Below, piece after piece: positions 18,416-26,064 of a stretch of DNA of 64,000 bases. Source of the DNA: Symbiobacterium sp040797425. Its GTDB lineage: Bacteria; Bacillota; Sulfobacillia; Symbiobacteriales; Symbiobacteriaceae. The stretch is taken from NCBI RefSeq assembly GCF_040797425.1, contig NZ_JBFNEH010000012.1, positions 1-64,000 of the forward strand, written 5' to 3'. The notes below the pieces were generated by a model, which saw only the letters and a program-made list of their open reading frames with translations, was not told the DNA's origin and made no database searches. Each line of letters opens with the position of its first letter. The first letter of the stretch is position 1. The position numbers were made by a program, and so were the translations under genes.

Positions 18416-20139
18416 GCCAGTTCCTCCTCCGATAGCTGCGAGGCCACAATCTCGCGGTAGACCGCGCAGCTCTGCATCAGTTCGCGGTGGGTCCCCATGC
18501 CGGCGACCCGGCCGGCGTCCAGCACGATGATCCGGTCGGCGTCCATGACGGTGCTCACCCGCTGGGCGACGATGAAGACGGTGGCCCGGCCGACCTCCCG
18601 CTTCAGGGCCGCCCGCAGCCGGGCGTCGGTCTTGAAGTCCAGGGCAGAGAAGTTGTCGTCGAAGATGTAGATCCGGGGCCGGCGCACCAGCGCCCGGGCG
18701 ATGGTGAGCCGCTGCTTCTGGCCGCCGGAGACGTTGGTGCCTCCCTGGGCGATCTCGGTGTTGAACCCGTCCTTCATCTCGGCGATGAAATCGCTGGCCT
18801 GGGCCACCGCCGCCGCGTGGGCGATCTCGTCGTCGGTGGCGTCCGCCCTTCCGAAGCGGATGTTGTCGGCGATGGTGCCGCTGAAGAGCATCGCCTTCTG
18901 GGGCACGTAGCCGATGCGGGCGCGCAGCTCGTCCTGCTTCCACTCCCGCACGTCCACGCCGTCCACCAGAACTGCGCCTTCCTGCACGTCGTAGAAGCGA
19001 GGGATCAGGTTGACCAGGGTGGTCTTGCCGGAACCGGTCCCGCCGATGATGGCGGTGACCTCCCCGGGCCGGGCGACGAACGAGATCCCCTCCAGCGCCG
19101 GCCGCTCCGCGCCGGGGTAGCTGAAGGTAACGTTCCGGAACTCCACTTGGCCCAGGCTCTCACGGGGCGACCGGGGCTCGGGCGGGTCGGTGATGGCGGG
19201 CGATACGTCCAGCACCTCGTTGATGCGGGTCGCCGAGGCGGCCGCACGGGGCAGCATGATGAACATCATGGAGAGCATGATCAGGGAGAACATGATGTGC
19301 ATCACGTACTGGACGAACGCCATGAGGTCGCCGACCTCCATGTGGCCGGCCTCGATGCGGATGCCGCCGAACCAGACCACGGCGATGGCCGTGAGGTTCA
19401 TCAGCAGCGAGAGCGTGGGCATCAGCGCCGCCATCAGCCGGTTCACCCGGATGGCCGTCTCGGTGAGGTCGCGGTTGGCGTCGACGAACCTGCCGGTCTC
19501 GTACTCGGTGCGGTTGAAGGCCCGGATGACCCGAACGCCGGTCAGTCCCTCGCGCACCACCCGGTTGAGGCGGTCGATTTTCCGCTGCATCGCCTGGAAG
19601 AGCGGAACCGCCCGGGTGCCCACGACGCCGATGGTCAGGGCCAGGAGCGGTAGGGCGACGAGTACCACCACCGAGAGCCCGACGTCGGTGGAGAGCGCCA
19701 GGATCACGCTGCCGATCATCATCATCGGCGCGAAGAGCATCATCCGGAGGGCCACCACCAGCACGTTCTGGATCTGGGTGATGTCGTTGGTGGTACGGGT
19801 AATCAGGGTGGCGGTGCCGATGCGGTCAAACTCGGCCAGCGAGAACCCCTGGACCTTGCGGAAGACGGCGCTGCGCAGGTCGCGGCCGAACCCCATGGAG
19901 ACCCGGGCGGACGCGTAGTTGCCCAGAATGGCCACCGCGGTGCCGACCAGCGCGACCAGCAGCATCCAGCCGCCGGTGCGCAAGATGTACGCGGTGTCGC
20001 CGTTCACGATGCCGTAATCCACGATGTCGGCCATGAGCCTCGGCAGGTAGAGTTCCGCGAACGCGCTGAAGAACACGAACAGGAAGTTCGCCGCCACCAG
20101 GGCGGCGTAGGGCCTCAGATAGCGCAACAGCTTGAGCAC
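18412..20139 (-). CDS. ABC exporter half-transporter, degenerate-site subunit
   Basis: A 575-residue half-transporter with six membrane helices and a C-terminal nucleotide-binding domain: Walker A GGTGSGKTT, signature VSGGQKQ and Walker B IYIFDDNFSALD. The residue after the Walker B Asp is Asp, not the catalytic Glu, and the H-loop region reads VAQRVS with Gln in place of His. Both changes mark the non-catalytic half of heterodimeric exporters such as BmrC/LmrC and TM287. The GTG start is one base past the MarR stop, with a GAGAAGG site. The second subunit follows with a 4-base overlap. A multidrug or lipid substrate is likely from family and MarR control. Confidence 0.93.
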   Translation of the reverse strand: MLKLLRYLRPYAALVAANFLFVFFSAFAELYLPRLMADIVDYGIVNGDTAYILRTGGWMLLVALVGTAVAILGNYASARVSMGFGRDLRSAVFRKVQGFSLAEFDRIGTATLITRTTNDITQIQNVLVVALRMMLFAPMMMIGSVILALSTDVGLSVVVLVALPLLALTIGVVGTRAVPLFQAMQRKIDRLNRVVREGLTGVRVIRAFNRTEYETGRFVDANRDLTETAIRVNRLMAALMPTLSLLMNLTAIAVVWFGGIRIEAGHMEVGDLMAFVQYVMHIMFSLIMLSMMFIMLPRAAASATRINEVLDVSPAITDPPEPRSPRESLGQVEFRNVTFSYPGAERPALEGISFVARPGEVTAIIGGTGSGKTTLVNLIPRFYDVQEGAVLVDGVDVREWKQDELRARIGYVPQKAMLFSGTIADNIRFGRADATDDEIAHAAAVAQASDFIAEMKDGFNTEIAQGGTNVSGGQKQRLTIARALVRRPRIYIFDDNFSALDFKTDARLRAALKREVGRATVFIVAQRVSTVMDADRIIVLDAGRVAGMGTHRELMQSCAVYREIVASQLSEEELA

Positions 20140-20140
20140 A

Positions 20141-20596
20141 CTAGACCTTCTCCCTTTGCCGAGTGGCTGCGTTTCGTTCCAGCGTCTCGAGTAGGATACG
20201 CAGTCCCCGCTCCACCGTGGCCAGTTCCTCCTCGGGAACGCCAGCCACCACCGACTCCCACACGCTGCGCACCGCCGCGTCCGTCCGGCGCAGCCGGTCC
20301 TGGGCCTCCGGACGGGCGTAGAGCCGGATTAGCCGCTGGTCGCCGGCGTCGGGCTCCTTCCGCACGTAGCCCTCGCGCGCCAGGTGGTCCACGGTGCGGG
20401 AGACGTGGCTCTTCACCATGTCGACCCGCCGCGCAAGTTCGGAGACGGTGATGCCCGGTTCCCGCACGATCTCGCGCAGCATGAAGAAGACGGGCGGCGG
20501 CATGGCCGACTCCCGGAACGCGTGGTTCAGCAGGCTGTGCATGCGCCGGTTGACCTGGTGCCACAGGTGGCTGATGTCTTGCCTCCGGCCGGACAC
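20141..20596 (-). CDS. MarR-family regulator of the ABC exporter operon
   Basis: A 151-residue winged-helix repressor. The MarR DNA-binding core is clear (GITVSELARRVDMVKSHVSR, wing DAGDQRLIRLYA), flanked by dimerisation helices. It is the first gene of a three-gene operon with the two exporter halves, one base before the next start. The GTG start has an AGGTGAG site. A perfect 14-bp palindrome overlaps the transcription start of its promoter, so it should repress itself and the exporter until a ligand releases it. This layout is common for drug-inducible exporters; the inducer is unknown. Confidence 0.93.
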   Translation of the reverse strand: MSGRRQDISHLWHQVNRRMHSLLNHAFRESAMPPPVFFMLREIVREPGITVSELARRVDMVKSHVSRTVDHLAREGYVRKEPDAGDQRLIRLYARPEAQDRLRRTDAAVRSVWESVVAGVPEEELATVERGLRILLETLERNAATRQREKV

Positions 20597-20623
20597 GGGG
20601 ACTCACCTCGTTCCCTCGAGAAC

Positions 20624-20669
20624 GTTCTGTACAGAACTATATCATACCCGCAGGGACTGGCGTTGACAA
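20624..20669 (-). promoter_or_regulatory. Promoter and palindromic operator of the marR-ABC operon
   Basis: On the minus strand TTGTCA (20664-20669), a 17-base spacer and TATGAT (20641-20646). Immediately downstream GTTCTGT-ACAGAAC (20624-20637) is a perfect palindrome covering the start point, the expected MarR-family binding site. Confidence 0.82.
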
Positions 20670-20703
20670 GCGGTAACGAACACCGCACGTCAGACAGGAT
20701 GAA

Positions 20704-20733
20704 GGCGGCCTCGCCACACGTGGCGAGACCGCC
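20704..20733 (-). terminator. Hairpin terminator of the zinc-ribbon gene
   Basis: A 14-bp stem (20704-20717 with 20720-20733), with one U-G pair on the minus strand, lies 50 bases past the stop of the zinc-ribbon membrane protein gene. The U-run is weak. Confidence 0.55.
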
Positions 20734-20782
20734 GTCGTTGCCACCGCTCTGCTGCGCCCCCTCGGCCCGGGGGTGCTTGCAC

Positions 20783-21055
20783 TCACCCCATCAGGCGCAC
20801 GCCGCAGTGGGGGCACTGCCGGTGGCTCAGCTCCGGGCCCAGGTGCTTTCCGCAGGAGGGGCAGCGCCAATACTTCCACACGAAGAGCAGGAACCCGATG
20901 ATCACAACGAGCAGCGTGATCATACCCCACCGGTCCCCGAAGATCTGCCCAATCGCCGACGACCCTGCGAAGAGCAGCACCACCGCCACGATGAGCGCGG
21001 TGATGAGCCCGCGCCGCTTCCGTTCGTATTCCTGCCGCGTCTTCTCCTCGGCCAT
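20783..21055 (-). CDS. Small membrane protein with C-terminal zinc ribbon
   Basis: A 90-residue protein. A basic N-terminus (MAEEKTRQEYERKRRG) is followed by two hydrophobic segments (about residues 17-37 and 42-60) and a cytoplasmic zinc ribbon with CPSCGKH and CPHCGVR pairs. The frame is open to 21127, but ATG 21055 has a GGAGGAGG ribosome site. No named family is recognised. Two-helix proteins with a zinc-ribbon tail are frequent hypothetical proteins in Firmicutes. It stands between the MarR operon and the chemoreceptor gene and appears to be monocistronic. Confidence 0.8.
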   Translation of the reverse strand: MAEEKTRQEYERKRRGLITALIVAVVLLFAGSSAIGQIFGDRWGMITLLVVIIGFLLFVWKYWRCPSCGKHLGPELSHRQCPHCGVRLMG

Positions 21056-21304
21056 GTGGCCAGCCTCCTCCACCCGCCAGCCGGGGGCTGTACCTCCGGC
21101 AGACCCGAACGTTCCAAGTAGAATCATATTACAACGTATCTAAGTTGGGCTAGTCAACTCCCCTGCCCCGGCACGAGCGGCACAGGCTGTCTGGCCCCGG
21201 CCGCTGTGCATGAAAATGCATGATCAAATATTTATATGCAGGTACTGGAGGAGCGAATCCGAAAATGCAACAGTATACATCGGCCTTGGGGGGAATTGGG
21301 AAGA

Positions 21305-23158
21305 ATGCTGCGGAAGATGCGCTGGACCATCGCCAAGAGACTCTCATTTGGTTTCGGCTTCATCCTGCTCTTGATGACGGCGTCGACCATCAACAGCTAC
21401 TGGACCCTCTCGCTGCAACATCAGCAGTACCTGCTGCTGGCCAACGACCTCCGTGCCGCGCAGACGCAGGTGGCCCGCCTCGAGAGTGCCGTGCGCGGCC
21501 AGGCGCAGATGGCGCTCTCGTATGCACTCGGCCAGGCCGCAGCACGAGAAGAACACGAGACCTTCCTGGTCCAGGCTGAGAACGCGCTTGCATACTTGAA
21601 GGAGACGGCGTCCAGCCCGCAGGCCGGACCGCTGGTGAGCAACCTGGAGAGCGCCGCCCAGCAGTTCAATGACCAGGTAAGCCGACTGTTCTCGGCGGAC
21701 CGGGCCACCGCCGGGGCACAAGTGCCGCTCGTCCAGCAGAAACTGGACGCCTACATCCAGGCCACGGAAGCCATCACGGCCTACATTGACACCCAGGCCG
21801 ATGCACTGGCTGCGGAAGCAGACCGCAGGGTCAGGCTGTCCTCCATCCTCCTGATGCTGCTCAACGTGGGCGGGCTGGCCCTGGCCATCATCGACGCGGT
21901 ACGGATGATCCGTTCGGTCTCCCGGCCCCTGGGTCAGCTGGCTGGCGTTGCGAACCGGGTGGCGCAGGGAGACCTCACCGTTGAGGAACTGAAGATCAAG
22001 GGAAGCGACGAGGTCGCCATCCTCGCCCGCTCAGTCAACGACATGGTCCGCAGCCTGCGCGGCTTCCTGGCCGACGTGGCGGCGGCTGGCCAGCACGCGG
22101 CCCAGATGGCTGACGATCTCAAGGAAACCACCCGCGCGATGGCTCAAGCCTCCGATCAGGTGGCGCAGGTGGTCAACCAGATCGCCCAGGGAACCAGCTC
22201 CCAGTCGCAGGTGGCCGGGCAGAGTGCGCAGGAGGTGAAGGAACTCCAGCAGGCAATCGACCAGATCACCGAAGGCGCACAGCAGCAGGCGAAGACCGCC
22301 GAACAGGCCGCCGCCGACGTGCGCGGCATGCTCGCCCATCTGGACGATGTGGCGCAGAAGACCAGCGACATGCGGTCCACCGCCGAACAGACGCTCTCCA
22401 CCGCCAGGGCGGGCAAGCAGGTGGTGGGCCAGTCGGTGGCGGCGATGCAGGAGATCCAGGCCAGCGTGGCCCAGTCGGCAAGCCAGGTCAGCACCCTGGG
22501 CGACCTCTCGGGCCAGATCGGCGCCATCACCGAGACGATCACGGCCATCGCAGAGCAGACCAACCTGTTGGCCCTGAATGCGGCCATCGAGGCCGCCCGC
22601 GCCGGTGAGCAGGGGCGCGGGTTCGCCGTGGTGGCCGAGGAGGTGCGCCGGCTGGCCGAGCGGGTCGCCTCGTCGGCGGGCGAAATCGCCGGCCTGATCG
22701 ACCGCATCCAGGCCGCCACGGGCAACGCCGTGCGCTTTATGGAACAGGTGACCGGACAGGTAAACCGGGGCGCCGCACTGGCCGTCGACGGCGGGCGGGC
22801 GCTGGAGGAGATCGTCGCCATGGTCGAAGAGACCGGCGGCCACGTGGCGTCCATCGCAGCCGCCACCGAAGAGCTCGTCGCCGCGAGCCGCTCCGTGCAG
22901 ACGGCGATGGCCGAGATGGCGGCCGTCACGCAGGAGAGCACGGCCGCCACGGAGCAGATGGCCGGCAACGCCCGCCATGTGATCCGGGGGATCGACTCGA
23001 TTGCCGCCACGGCCCAGGAGACCGCGGCCTCCAGCGAAGAGGTGGCCGCCTCCGCCGAGGAACTGAACGCCAACGTGGAGGAGATTGCCGGGGCGGCGGC
23101 CCAACTGGCCACCGTCGCCCGGGAGATGCAGGAGCGCCTCGGCCGGTTCCACATGTAG
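21305..23158 (+). CDS. Methyl-accepting chemotaxis protein
   Basis: A 617-residue chemoreceptor. Membrane segment 1 (about residues 14-36) is followed by an extracytoplasmic helical domain of about 150 residues, a second membrane segment, a HAMP domain (RPLGQLAGVANRVAQGDLTVEEL) and a long cytoplasmic coiled coil. Its hairpin tip has the conserved EQTNLLALNAAIEAARAGEQ that binds CheA/CheW. The extracytoplasmic domain matches the four-helix-bundle class rather than Cache. ATG 21305 is chosen; a longer frame from 21236 gives an unlikely N-terminus. An A+T-rich segment with the short palindrome TGCAT-GAAA-ATGCA (about 21207-21220) precedes it. Two CotF-like genes follow on the same strand. Confidence 0.92.
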   Translation: MLRKMRWTIAKRLSFGFGFILLLMTASTINSYWTLSLQHQQYLLLANDLRAAQTQVARLESAVRGQAQMALSYALGQAAAREEHETFLVQAENALAYLKETASSPQAGPLVSNLESAAQQFNDQVSRLFSADRATAGAQVPLVQQKLDAYIQATEAITAYIDTQADALAAEADRRVRLSSILLMLLNVGGLALAIIDAVRMIRSVSRPLGQLAGVANRVAQGDLTVEELKIKGSDEVAILARSVNDMVRSLRGFLADVAAAGQHAAQMADDLKETTRAMAQASDQVAQVVNQIAQGTSSQSQVAGQSAQEVKELQQAIDQITEGAQQQAKTAEQAAADVRGMLAHLDDVAQKTSDMRSTAEQTLSTARAGKQVVGQSVAAMQEIQASVAQSASQVSTLGDLSGQIGAITETITAIAEQTNLLALNAAIEAARAGEQGRGFAVVAEEVRRLAERVASSAGEIAGLIDRIQAATGNAVRFMEQVTGQVNRGAALAVDGGRALEEIVAMVEETGGHVASIAAATEELVAASRSVQTAMAEMAAVTQESTAATEQMAGNARHVIRGIDSIAATAQETAASSEEVAASAEELNANVEEIAGAAAQLATVAREMQERLGRFHM

Positions 23159-23245
23159 TCGCATAGAATGAGGGTTTCCGTCGACAGATCGGGCCATACT
23201 ACCCCTGAGCCTCGTTCACCGAACGTGGAAAGGGGTTGACAGACG

Positions 23246-23464
23246 GTGAGCGCGATCGCCCAGGAGCAACAGGTAACGGCTCATGAGAAGCTGTTGCTCA
23301 ACGAGCTCATCCGGCTGGAGTCGGGGGACGTGCAGAAGACCAAGTCGATGCTCACGATGATCGCAGACGCCGACCTCCGCCAGCAGCTCAAGGCCTGCCT
23401 GCAGACCGCGCAGGCCCATGTGCAGGCGCTGACGGACTTCTGTATGCGACACGGCATGGGCTGA
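23246..23464 (+). CDS. Small CotF-like helical protein
   Basis: A 72-residue all-helical protein (TAHEKLLLNELIRLESGD .. LRQQLKACLQTAQAHVQAL) resembling the first half of spore-coat CotF/YhcQ-type ferritin-like proteins. The GTG start lies downstream of an AAAGGGG site. It is followed after 13 bp by a 99-residue protein of the same type, so the two may represent a split or paired coat protein. Homology to CotF is judged by pattern only; the alternative is an unrelated small helical protein. It should be expressed late in sporulation if the coat assignment holds. Confidence 0.65.
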   Translation: MSAIAQEQQVTAHEKLLLNELIRLESGDVQKTKSMLTMIADADLRQQLKACLQTAQAHVQALTDFCMRHGMG

Positions 23465-23477
23465 GGAGGGCAGAGCG

Positions 23478-23777
23478 ATGTCGACCGTGATGAGCGCCAT
23501 CGGCGAAGCCGTGGGGATGAAGCCCGACGACCGGGTGATTGCCGAGAGCCTCCTCAACGCGGCCAAGCTGAAAGCCACGGCCTACTGCATGGCGATCCTG
23601 GAGACGACCAGCCCCGACCTGCGCCACATCTTGATGACGCACCTGACGGACGCCCTGACCGAGCACGAACGCTGCACCCAGCTGGCGATCCAGCGAGGCT
23701 GGTACAGGGCTTATGACACGCCGGACCAGCTGGTGCAGCAGGCCCTGCACGACGCCCGGCACGTGCTGGAAGGGTAG
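23478..23777 (+). CDS. CotF-family spore coat protein
   Basis: A 99-residue protein matching the coat F family. Conserved elements are DRVIAESLLNAAKLKATAYC, the LRHILMTHLTDALTEHERCT helix and the terminal GWYRAYDTPDQLVQQ. In Bacillus, CotF and relatives are spore coat or coat-associated proteins. The ATG has an AGGAGGG site, and the gene directly follows the 72-residue relative. A strong hairpin terminator follows 8 bases after the stop. The location behind a chemoreceptor gene is unusual, and the 80-bp gap between them leaves room for a separate sporulation promoter. Confidence 0.75.
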   Translation: MSTVMSAIGEAVGMKPDDRVIAESLLNAAKLKATAYCMAILETTSPDLRHILMTHLTDALTEHERCTQLAIQRGWYRAYDTPDQLVQQALHDARHVLEG

Positions 23778-23785
23778 ACGCGGCG

Positions 23786-23810
23786 AAGCCGCCCCGCCAT
23801 GGGGCGGCTT
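23786..23810 (+). terminator. Terminator of the CotF-like pair
   Basis: A perfect 10-bp stem AAGCCGCCCC/GGGGCGGCTT (23786-23795 with 23801-23810) and 5-base loop, followed by TTCGCG. Confidence 0.7.
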
Positions 23811-23815
23811 TCGCG

Positions 23816-24729
23816 TCACCGTCCCTCTTCCGCCAGCACCGCGTGGACCGCCGCCAGCACCCGGGTCACCTCGCTCATGGAGAGGTTGGAGAGCACGGCG
23901 ATGGCGTGGTCGTGCTTCGGCGAGTAGAGCGACACGTTGCTGTAGCCCGGAAAGGTCCCGGTGTGGCCCACCATCTCGTCGCCGCCGATCACGATCCGCC
24001 GGACCCCCAGGCCGTAGCCCGTCTGCCCCGGCACATCCTCATCGGGCACGGGCAGGAACGTCAGCATCTCCCGGCGGCTGGTCTCGTCCAGGAGGTCCCC
24101 GGCGAACAGGGCGTAGGTGAACCGGGCGACGTCGCCGGCGCCGGCGGTGATGGCCCCGGCCCCGAAGGCCTGCGTCTCCAGGGCGGCCAGCGGCGCCTGA
24201 GCAGGACGGTCTGGAGGTTGAAGGCCATGCTTTCGGTGTAGTTGGCGAGCCCGCTGGTGTGGTTCAGCAGTTGCCTCACGGTGATCCGGTCACCGTTGGG
24301 AACGTCGGCGACGAACCGGCTGACCGGGTCGTCCAGCGAGAGCAGGCCCTCCTCGCTCAGCCGCAGGATGAGTGCGGCCGTGTAGAGCTTGCTCACGCTG
24401 CCGATGTGGAACCGGTCCGCCACCGTCACCGCCCGTCCGGCCGGCGGGTCCACCCAGCCCACGGCGCCGGTCCACACGACGTCGCCGCCCTTCACCACCG
24501 CCACCTGGACCGCCGGCAGGTCCAGCTGGTCGCGAGCCTCTGCGACTGCCGCCATCAGCCGGACCGACAGGTCGGCCTCGAGCGTGGTCACCACCGAATG
24601 CAGACCGGCGGGAACCGCCGCCGTCACCACCGCCCGGGAGTGCCAGCGCAGGTAGCCGATCAACGCCGCACTCCCCATCAGAACCACACACAGCAGTGCC
24701 AGCCACGACACGACCCGAGTCCTCTGCAC
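23816..24729 (-). pseudogene. Deleted serine hydrolase (beta-lactamase/PBP4 fold)
   Basis: The first frame (start GTG 24729, GGAGGG site) encodes a membrane anchor and the N-terminal half of a class C-type serine hydrolase with the nucleophile motif SVSKLY and LLNHTSGLANYTES. After about 24205 the coding sense moves to another frame, which continues with the C-terminal half (ITAGAGDVARFTYALFAGDLL, GYGLGVRR, the HTGTFPGY motif). Between the halves the usual 60-80 residues with the YSN tyrosine motif and the PLGM loop are missing. Deletion plus frameshift removes a catalytic residue, so the product cannot be an active hydrolase. Confidence 0.78.
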
Positions 24730-25161
24730 GCACTCCGCCCTCCACACCGGAAGAGTTGGGTCGCTCCCCCGGGGTCAGGTCACCCCAGCGGGGAGCAACC
24801 GGCCGCCGTTCGGAACCCGACCCGCCCTGGCGCTGTACCCGGGGCGGCGACCGTCACGGCGCCGGAAACTTGGCCCGTCGGCGTTCACACAAGGCCGTCC
24901 GGGCACACCGTTAGGACGGTACGCCTCAGGCTGGGGTTTCACCACCTGCGGGGCGCCGGTGCGGTGTCCCAAACTCCGGTGCCCGCCTTGACGCCGTGCA
25001 GGGTTCAACGTAATAATGTCAAAGTTGCGTGTAGCCCTCACCGCCGCGGCGCAGCGGATGCGCTCGCCCGGGTCCGACCGGGGTTCCCCGGTGGCCGGCG
25101 AAACGCGCCGGCGGGCGGCATGAGGGGGTGAGGGCGAGGGTTATCCGACCGGGGGGATTCG
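24730..25161. other. Intergenic region with a candidate promoter
   Basis: About 430 bp without a supportable gene. TTGACG (24988-24993) followed by TAATAAT (25011-25017) with a 17-18 base spacer on the plus strand could drive the downstream GNAT gene. The ribosome site of that gene is the GGGGGG at about 25151-25156. The rest is G+C-rich with several short hairpins and no recognised element. Confidence 0.45.
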
Positions 25162-25647
25162 ATGAGCCTTCTCACCATTCGTCCACCGCAGAACGAAGAC
25201 GACCGGGCGTGGCTGACCGGCCTCTGGGTTGAGGAATGGGGCGGCACCGTCATGGTCACCCGGGGCAGAGTGCACGGCCTGGCGGAGCTCGAGGCCCGCA
25301 TCGCCTGGACCGGCGGGAGCCGCGTCGGGGCAGCGGCGTACCGGATCGAGGGCCCGGAGTGCGAGTTGCTGAGCCTGAACGCGTCCGCCCCGGGGCAGGG
25401 CGTGGGGACGGCCCTTCTGGACGCGGTGGAGGAGGCCGCCCGTGCAGCGGGGTGCAGCCGGGTCTGGCTGATCACCTCCAACGATAATCTCGACGCGCTG
25501 CGCTTCTACCAGCGGCGCGGCTACCGGCTCGTCGCCGTGCACGTGGGCGCCATCGACGAGGCGCGCAGGATCAAGCCGTCCATCCCGCTCGTCGGCGATT
25601 ATGGCATTCCCATCCATGACGAGCTGGAACTGGAGAAGCGGATCTAG
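25162..25647 (+). CDS. GNAT family N-acetyltransferase
   Basis: A 161-residue acetyltransferase of the compact GNAT type. The acetyl-CoA pyrophosphate loop is APGQGVGTALLDAVEEAAR (about residues 75-93), preceded by the ELLSLNA strand and followed by ITSNDNLDALRFYQRRGYRLVAV, the alpha4-beta7 region seen in many small-molecule acetyltransferases. The C-terminal part (IPLVGDYGIPIHDELELEKRI) matches a subgroup of uncharacterised Firmicute GNATs. The substrate is unknown. It is monocistronic: a candidate promoter precedes it and a perfect hairpin follows it 3 bases after the stop. Confidence 0.9.
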   Translation: MSLLTIRPPQNEDDRAWLTGLWVEEWGGTVMVTRGRVHGLAELEARIAWTGGSRVGAAAYRIEGPECELLSLNASAPGQGVGTALLDAVEEAARAAGCSRVWLITSNDNLDALRFYQRRGYRLVAVHVGAIDEARRIKPSIPLVGDYGIPIHDELELEKRI

Positions 25648-25650
25648 AGC

Positions 25651-25683
25651 AGGCCGCTGCCGCCATGTGCGGAGCAGCGGCCT
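25651..25683 (+). terminator. Hairpin terminator of the GNAT gene
   Basis: A perfect 10-bp stem AGGCCGCTGC/GCAGCGGCCT (25651-25660 with 25674-25683), immediately after the stop codon. There is no clear U-run. Confidence 0.6.
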
Positions 25684-25801
25684 AAGGTGCCCCGGGCCCC
25701 TGCAGACCCGCCACTGTCCCCGCTGGCGCACCAGGCGGTGCTTCCGGCCGGGCCCGAGCCCTCGCGACGCGTGCCGCGTGAACCGAGGAGTCGAGGTGCC
25801 C

Positions 25802-25823
25802 CACCACCAGTCAATGCGAACAG
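25802..25823 (-). repeat. Interspersed repeat, single inverted copy C
   Basis: One inverted copy of the repeat core (CACCAGTCAATGCGAACAGG) lies in the 400-bp gap before prfC. No forward partner was found next to it. The remainder of the gap (25684-25953) carries no supportable gene. Confidence 0.55.
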
Positions 25824-25953
25824 GCACCCGGAGCGCGCATGGGGCTGTGCGGTTACCCGGCGGAACGTGCAGCCGCCGTTCCACCGAATCTCCGCCCGCA
25901 AGGCCGACGAGGCCCGCGCACCGTCGGCGCAGGTGTCGCCGCCAGCCCTGACC

Positions 25954-25982
25954 TTGACGCTCTTCTGGCGTGAACGTACAAT
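25954..25982 (+). promoter_or_regulatory. Promoter of prfC
   Basis: TTGACG (25954-25959), a 17-base spacer and TACAAT (25977-25982), both five of six to consensus. Transcription would start near 25989, giving a leader of about 75 bases. Confidence 0.82.
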
Positions 25983-26064
25983 ATATGAGTTGCATCGAGT
26001 ACAATCGCCGTGCCGCACCGGTTGCGCACGGCACTTTGCTGTTCGAAAGGGCGGATCGAAACAG

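Noticed and set aside
23816..24729. Programmed frameshift in the serine hydrolase gene
   Set aside because: A slippery site alone would not explain the missing 60-80 residues including the YSN motif; deletion is simpler.
24775..25041. 88-residue minus-strand frame in the gap before the GNAT gene
   Set aside because: No ribosome site, Arg/Pro/Gly-rich composition, no similarity to a known pattern; treated as non-coding.
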